Below, one piece after another: positions 61,689 to 64,000 of a stretch of 64,000 bases of DNA (position 1 is the stretch's first letter; the number at the start of each line of letters is the position of its first letter). The DNA comes from Cellulomonas terrae (GTDB lineage Bacteria; Actinomycetota; Actinomycetes; Actinomycetales; Cellulomonadaceae), in contig NZ_BJWH01000003.1 of the NCBI RefSeq assembly GCF_007990265.1, positions 248,001-312,000 on the forward strand, in the 5' to 3' direction. The position numbers were made by a program, and so were the translations under genes. The notes beneath the pieces are model-generated. The model was not told the origin of the DNA. It saw only the letters and a list, made by a program, of their open reading frames with translations, and made no database searches.

Positions 61689-62951
61689 TCAGAGGCGGAT
61701 GCCCAGGAGGGCGTCGAGGGTGCGGCCGATGACGCCGGGGGCGCCCTCCACCGGGACCTCGGTGCCTGCCAGCGACAGGTCCGACCACGCGTCGATCGCG
61801 GCGAGGGCCGCCGGGGTGTCCAGGTCGTCGGCCAGCGCCGCCCGCACGGCTGCGAGGGTGGCGTCCGCGTCCGGACCGCCGTTGCCGGAGACGGCGGCGC
61901 GCCAGTGCTCCAGGCGCTCCTGCGCGGCGTGCAGGCCCTCGTCGGTCCAGTCCCAGTCGTCGCGGTAGCGGTGCGCCAGGATGGCCAGCCGCACGGCCAT
62001 CGGATCCACACCCTGCTCACGCAGGCGCGAGACGAGCACGAGGTTGCCCAGGGACTTGCTCATCTTGTGCCCGTCGAGCCCGACCATCCCGGTGTGCAGG
62101 TGGACCCGCGCGCCGCGGCCCTCGTCGAGCAGCCGGGCGTGCGACGTGCTCATCTCGTGGTGCGGGAACTGCAGGTCCGATCCGCCGCCCTCGACGTCGA
62201 AGGGCAGCCCGAGGGCGTCCCGGGCGATGACCGCGCACTCGATGTGCCAGCCGGGGCGGCCGCGGCCGAGCGAGCCACCGTCCCAGGCAGGCTCGCCGGC
62301 CCGCTCGCGGCGCCACAGCAGGGGGTCGAGGGGTGCCCGCTTGCCGGCGCGCTCGGGGTCTCCCCCGCGCTCCGCCGAGAGCGTGCGCATGGTGTCGTCG
62401 TCGAGGCCCGCGACCGCGCCGAAGTCGATGTCGGCCGTCAGGTCGGCGTAGACGTCGCCGAGGTCGTCGCCGTCGTCGAGCGCGTCGGGCGACGGCACGC
62501 GGTACGCGGCGCCGGCGGCGAGCAGCACCTCGACAGCCTCGACGACTGCGGGGATGACCTCGACGACGCCGGAGTAGACGTCGGGCGGGATGACGGCCAG
62601 CGCGGTCATGTCCTCGGCGTAGAGCTGGGTCTGCTCGGCGGCGAGGTCGCGCCAGTCGATCCCGAGTGCCGCCGCTCGCTCCAGCAGGGGGTCGTCGACG
62701 TCGGTGACGTTCGACGCGTACCGGACCGTGTGGCCCGCGTCGCGCCACGCCCGCCCGAGGATGTCGAACGCGACGTACGTCGCGGCGTGGCCCAGGTGGG
62801 TGGCGTCGTACGGCGTGATCCCGCAGACGTAGAGCGTGGCGTGGGGACCCGCTGCCGCGACGACCAGCTCGCCGGTCGAGGAGTCCCGCACCTGGACCGT
62901 CAGGCCCCGTCCGGGGAGCTGCGGGATGTACGGGGGTGGCCAGGTGAGCAC
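61689..62951 (-). CDS. mshC: Cysteine:GlcN-Ins ligase of mycothiol synthesis
   Basis: A 420-residue cysteinyl-tRNA-synthetase-like enzyme that joins cysteine to glucosaminyl-inositol, the third step of mycothiol synthesis. [19 protein letters not shown] near residue 42 carries the zinc cysteine and HLGH signature, WHIECAVIA near 232 holds further zinc ligands, and [10 protein letters not shown] near 294 is the KMSKS motif. The short length without an anticodon-binding domain separates it from CysS. GTG 62951 has TAGGCT exactly six bases upstream. MshC implies mycothiol as the cell's main thiol. Confidence 0.95.
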   Translation of the reverse strand: MLTWPPPYIPQLPGRGLTVQVRDSSTGELVVAAAGPHATLYVCGITPYDATHLGHAATYVAFDILGRAWRDAGHTVRYASNVTDVDDPLLERAAALGIDWRDLAAEQTQLYAEDMTALAVIPPDVYSGVVEVIPAVVEAVEVLLAAGAAYRVPSPDALDDGDDLGDVYADLTADIDFGAVAGLDDDTMRTLSAERGGDPERAGKRAPLDPLLWRRERAGEPAWDGGSLGRGRPGWHIECAVIARDALGLPFDVEGGGSDLQFPHHEMSTSHARLLDEGRGARVHLHTGMVGLDGHKMSKSLGNLVLVSRLREQGVDPMAVRLAILAHRYRDDWDWTDEGLHAAQERLEHWRAAVSGNGGPDADATLAAVRAALADDLDTPAALAAIDAWSDLSLAGTEVPVEGAPGVIGRTLDALLGIRL

Positions 62952-62957
62952 GCCGGA

Positions 62958-62963
62958 AGCCTA
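62958..62963 (-). promoter_or_regulatory. -10 element for leaderless mshC mRNA
   Basis: TAGGCT (minus strand), exactly six bases before the mshC GTG at 62951, in the 40-base divergent gap with the CorA-like gene. Confidence 0.55.
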
Positions 62964-62979
62964 ACCGCGCCACGAGGTC

Positions 62980-62985
62980 CACAAT
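62980..62985 (+). promoter_or_regulatory. Candidate -10 for the CorA-like gene (leaderless)
   Basis: CACAAT, exactly six bases before the GTG at 62992; one base off TANNNT. Confidence 0.4.
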
Positions 62986-62991
62986 GCCCAG

Positions 62992-64000
62992 GTGACCCAG
63001 CGGACATCGACCGACGACCACCGCGAGCGTGTCTGCGTGGAGACGCCCGACGGGTGGGAGCTCGTCCCCGCCGGCACCCCGACCGACGGGGCGCGCTGGG
63101 TGATCGTGGACTCGATGGAGGACCTGTCGGACGCCGCGCGCCGGCACGGCATCAGCGACCGCGCGATCACGCTCCTCGAGCACCGCATCCCGGGCGTGCA
63201 CCCGCCGGCCCCGGGGCACGCGCAGCGCGCTCGCGTCGACCGGTCCCCGGACGGCGAGCTGATCCTCACGACGCCGACCCTGTCGTACGTCGAGTCCACG
63301 CACGACGTGCACACCGGCGCGCTGACCACGGTCATCGGCACGGACGTGGTCCTCATGGCGGAGGCGGGCGACGCCCAGGTGCTCGACCGCGCGGTCACCA
63401 AGCTGACCGGCGGGTTCCCGGTTCCCGACGAGGGCGTCCACCAGGTGCTCGCGGTCGTCGTCCTCACCCTCGTCGCCGAGGCCTCCGACGTCGAGATCGG
63501 CCTCGGCGACGCGGTCGCGGACGCGGAGCAGCTCGTCTTCTCGACGGCGCACCAGCGCAGCCCGCTGCAGGAGATCTACGACCTGAAGCGCGAGATCGCC
63601 GAGGCGCGCCGCGCACTGAGCCCGGTGACGTCCGTGCTGCCCGAGCTCATGGCGGAGGCCGAGGAGGGACCCGGCCGGCGCCTGTCGCAGCCGTGGCTGC
63701 GCCGCGCGGAGGCCTGGGTGGACCGCGTGGACAAGCACCTCGACGGGTACGACGACCTGCTCAGCGACATGTTGTCGGTGCACCTGTCGCAGGTGTCGGT
63801 GCGGCAGAACGAGGACGTCCGCAAGATCTCGTCCTGGGCGGCGATCGCGGCGGCTCCGACCCTCGTCGCCAGCATCTACGGCATGAACTTCGAGCACATG
63901 CCGGAGCTCGACTGGACCTACGGCTACCCGTTGGCGATCGCGGCGATGGGCGCCGTCTGCGTCACGCTCTACCGGCTGTTCCGCCGGTCCGGCTGGCTCT
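62992..64000 (+). CDS. CorA family magnesium/cobalt transporter, 3' end beyond window
   Basis: The reading frame runs 336 codons from the GTG at 62992 to the window edge without a stop. The long cytosolic N-terminal domain (about 1-275) includes helical segments such as LQEIYDLKREIAEARRALSP near 190. The C-terminal membrane part has the CorA signature YGMNF near residue 297 followed by EHMPELDW, then the second span AIAAMGAVCVTLYRLF near 315. Only a short basic tail should be missing. Known family role: channel-type uptake of Mg2+. GTG start chosen because of the -10-like hexamer six bases upstream and because the nearby ATG runs into a stop. Confidence 0.9.
   Translation, partial: MTQRTSTDDHRERVCVETPDGWELVPAGTPTDGARWVIVDSMEDLSDAARRHGISDRAITLLEHRIPGVHPPAPGHAQRARVDRSPDGELILTTPTLSYVESTHDVHTGALTTVIGTDVVLMAEAGDAQVLDRAVTKLTGGFPVPDEGVHQVLAVVVLTLVAEASDVEIGLGDAVADAEQLVFSTAHQRSPLQEIYDLKREIAEARRALSPVTSVLPELMAEAEEGPGRRLSQPWLRRAEAWVDRVDKHLDGYDDLLSDMLSVHLSQVSVRQNEDVRKISSWAAIAAAPTLVASIYGMNFEHMPELDWTYGYPLAIAAMGAVCVTLYRLFRRSGWL

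Noticed and set aside
1..64000. tRNA, rRNA, riboswitches, CRISPR arrays, insertion sequences, attachment sites or an origin
   Set aside because: None could be recognised by eye on either strand; a covariance-model search would be needed to exclude small structured RNAs.

Overview
The window reads as chromosomal DNA of a very GC-rich actinobacterium. The evidence is strong third-position GC bias, a complete Pup-proteasome locus (pup, prcBA, pafA, dop and the ATPase), a mycothiol-pathway mshC, GAF-ANTAR regulators, an HGxxxAAW-type protein inside a trp cluster, and frequent leaderless starts. A Cellulomonas-like member of the Micrococcales fits best; the genus is inference. I see no tRNA, rRNA, CRISPR array, insertion sequence or prophage. 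Gene density is high, with many ATGA or GTGA start-stop overlaps.

Layout. About 0-5.4 kb holds a partial zinc alcohol dehydrogenase, a fatty-acid desaturase, and an unusual cluster of four GAF/ANTAR proteins arranged as two tandem paralogous pairs split by a phosphoesterase. About 5.6-9.5 kb holds a translationally coupled set of small envelope or stress proteins (LEA-like, Holin-X-like, DUF3618-like), then a YihY/BrkB membrane protein and a manganese catalase. About 9.5-12.7 kb is a nitrate/sulfonate/taurine-type ABC importer preceded by a putative leaderless cysteine-rich leader peptide. About 12.7-19.6 kb holds an alpha/beta hydrolase, an AIM24 protein, stress-type small proteins, a short-chain dehydrogenase, a DUF72 protein, and two YibE/F paralogues facing each other. 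About 19.6-22.8 kb is an ECF41-type sigma-factor module: an oxidoreductase/epimerase-like gene, the sigma factor, and a type-II NADH-dehydrogenase-like flavoprotein. Two near-identical TGTCACGT-N14-CGGTCGAG promoters flank it. About 22.8-28.9 kb holds assorted membrane, secreted, DinB, hydrolase, methyltransferase and MFS genes.

From 28.9 to 48.3 kb almost everything is on the minus strand: pyk, gltD-gltB, lgt, trpA-trpB-trpC, four small membrane proteins, trpE, hisI, and a two-gene ABC exporter whose half-transporters have complementary degenerate ATP sites. These link tryptophan synthesis, ammonia assimilation and lipoprotein maturation. From 48.4 to 61.6 kb are a mycothiol-dependent-isomerase-like protein, an FKBP lipoprotein, the Pup-proteasome locus, trmI, a site-2 protease, a RecB-type nuclease, a HAD phosphatase and a PAC2 protein. 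The window closes with mshC and a truncated CorA-type magnesium transporter.

The most interesting signals are regulatory. They are the cysteine-rich leader ahead of the ABC importer, the ECF41 module with its twin promoters, and a recurring TANNNT hexamer placed exactly six bases before the start codon of about a dozen genes. That last pattern implies leaderless mRNAs and fixes several start sites. One divergent pair uses mirror-image copies of it.
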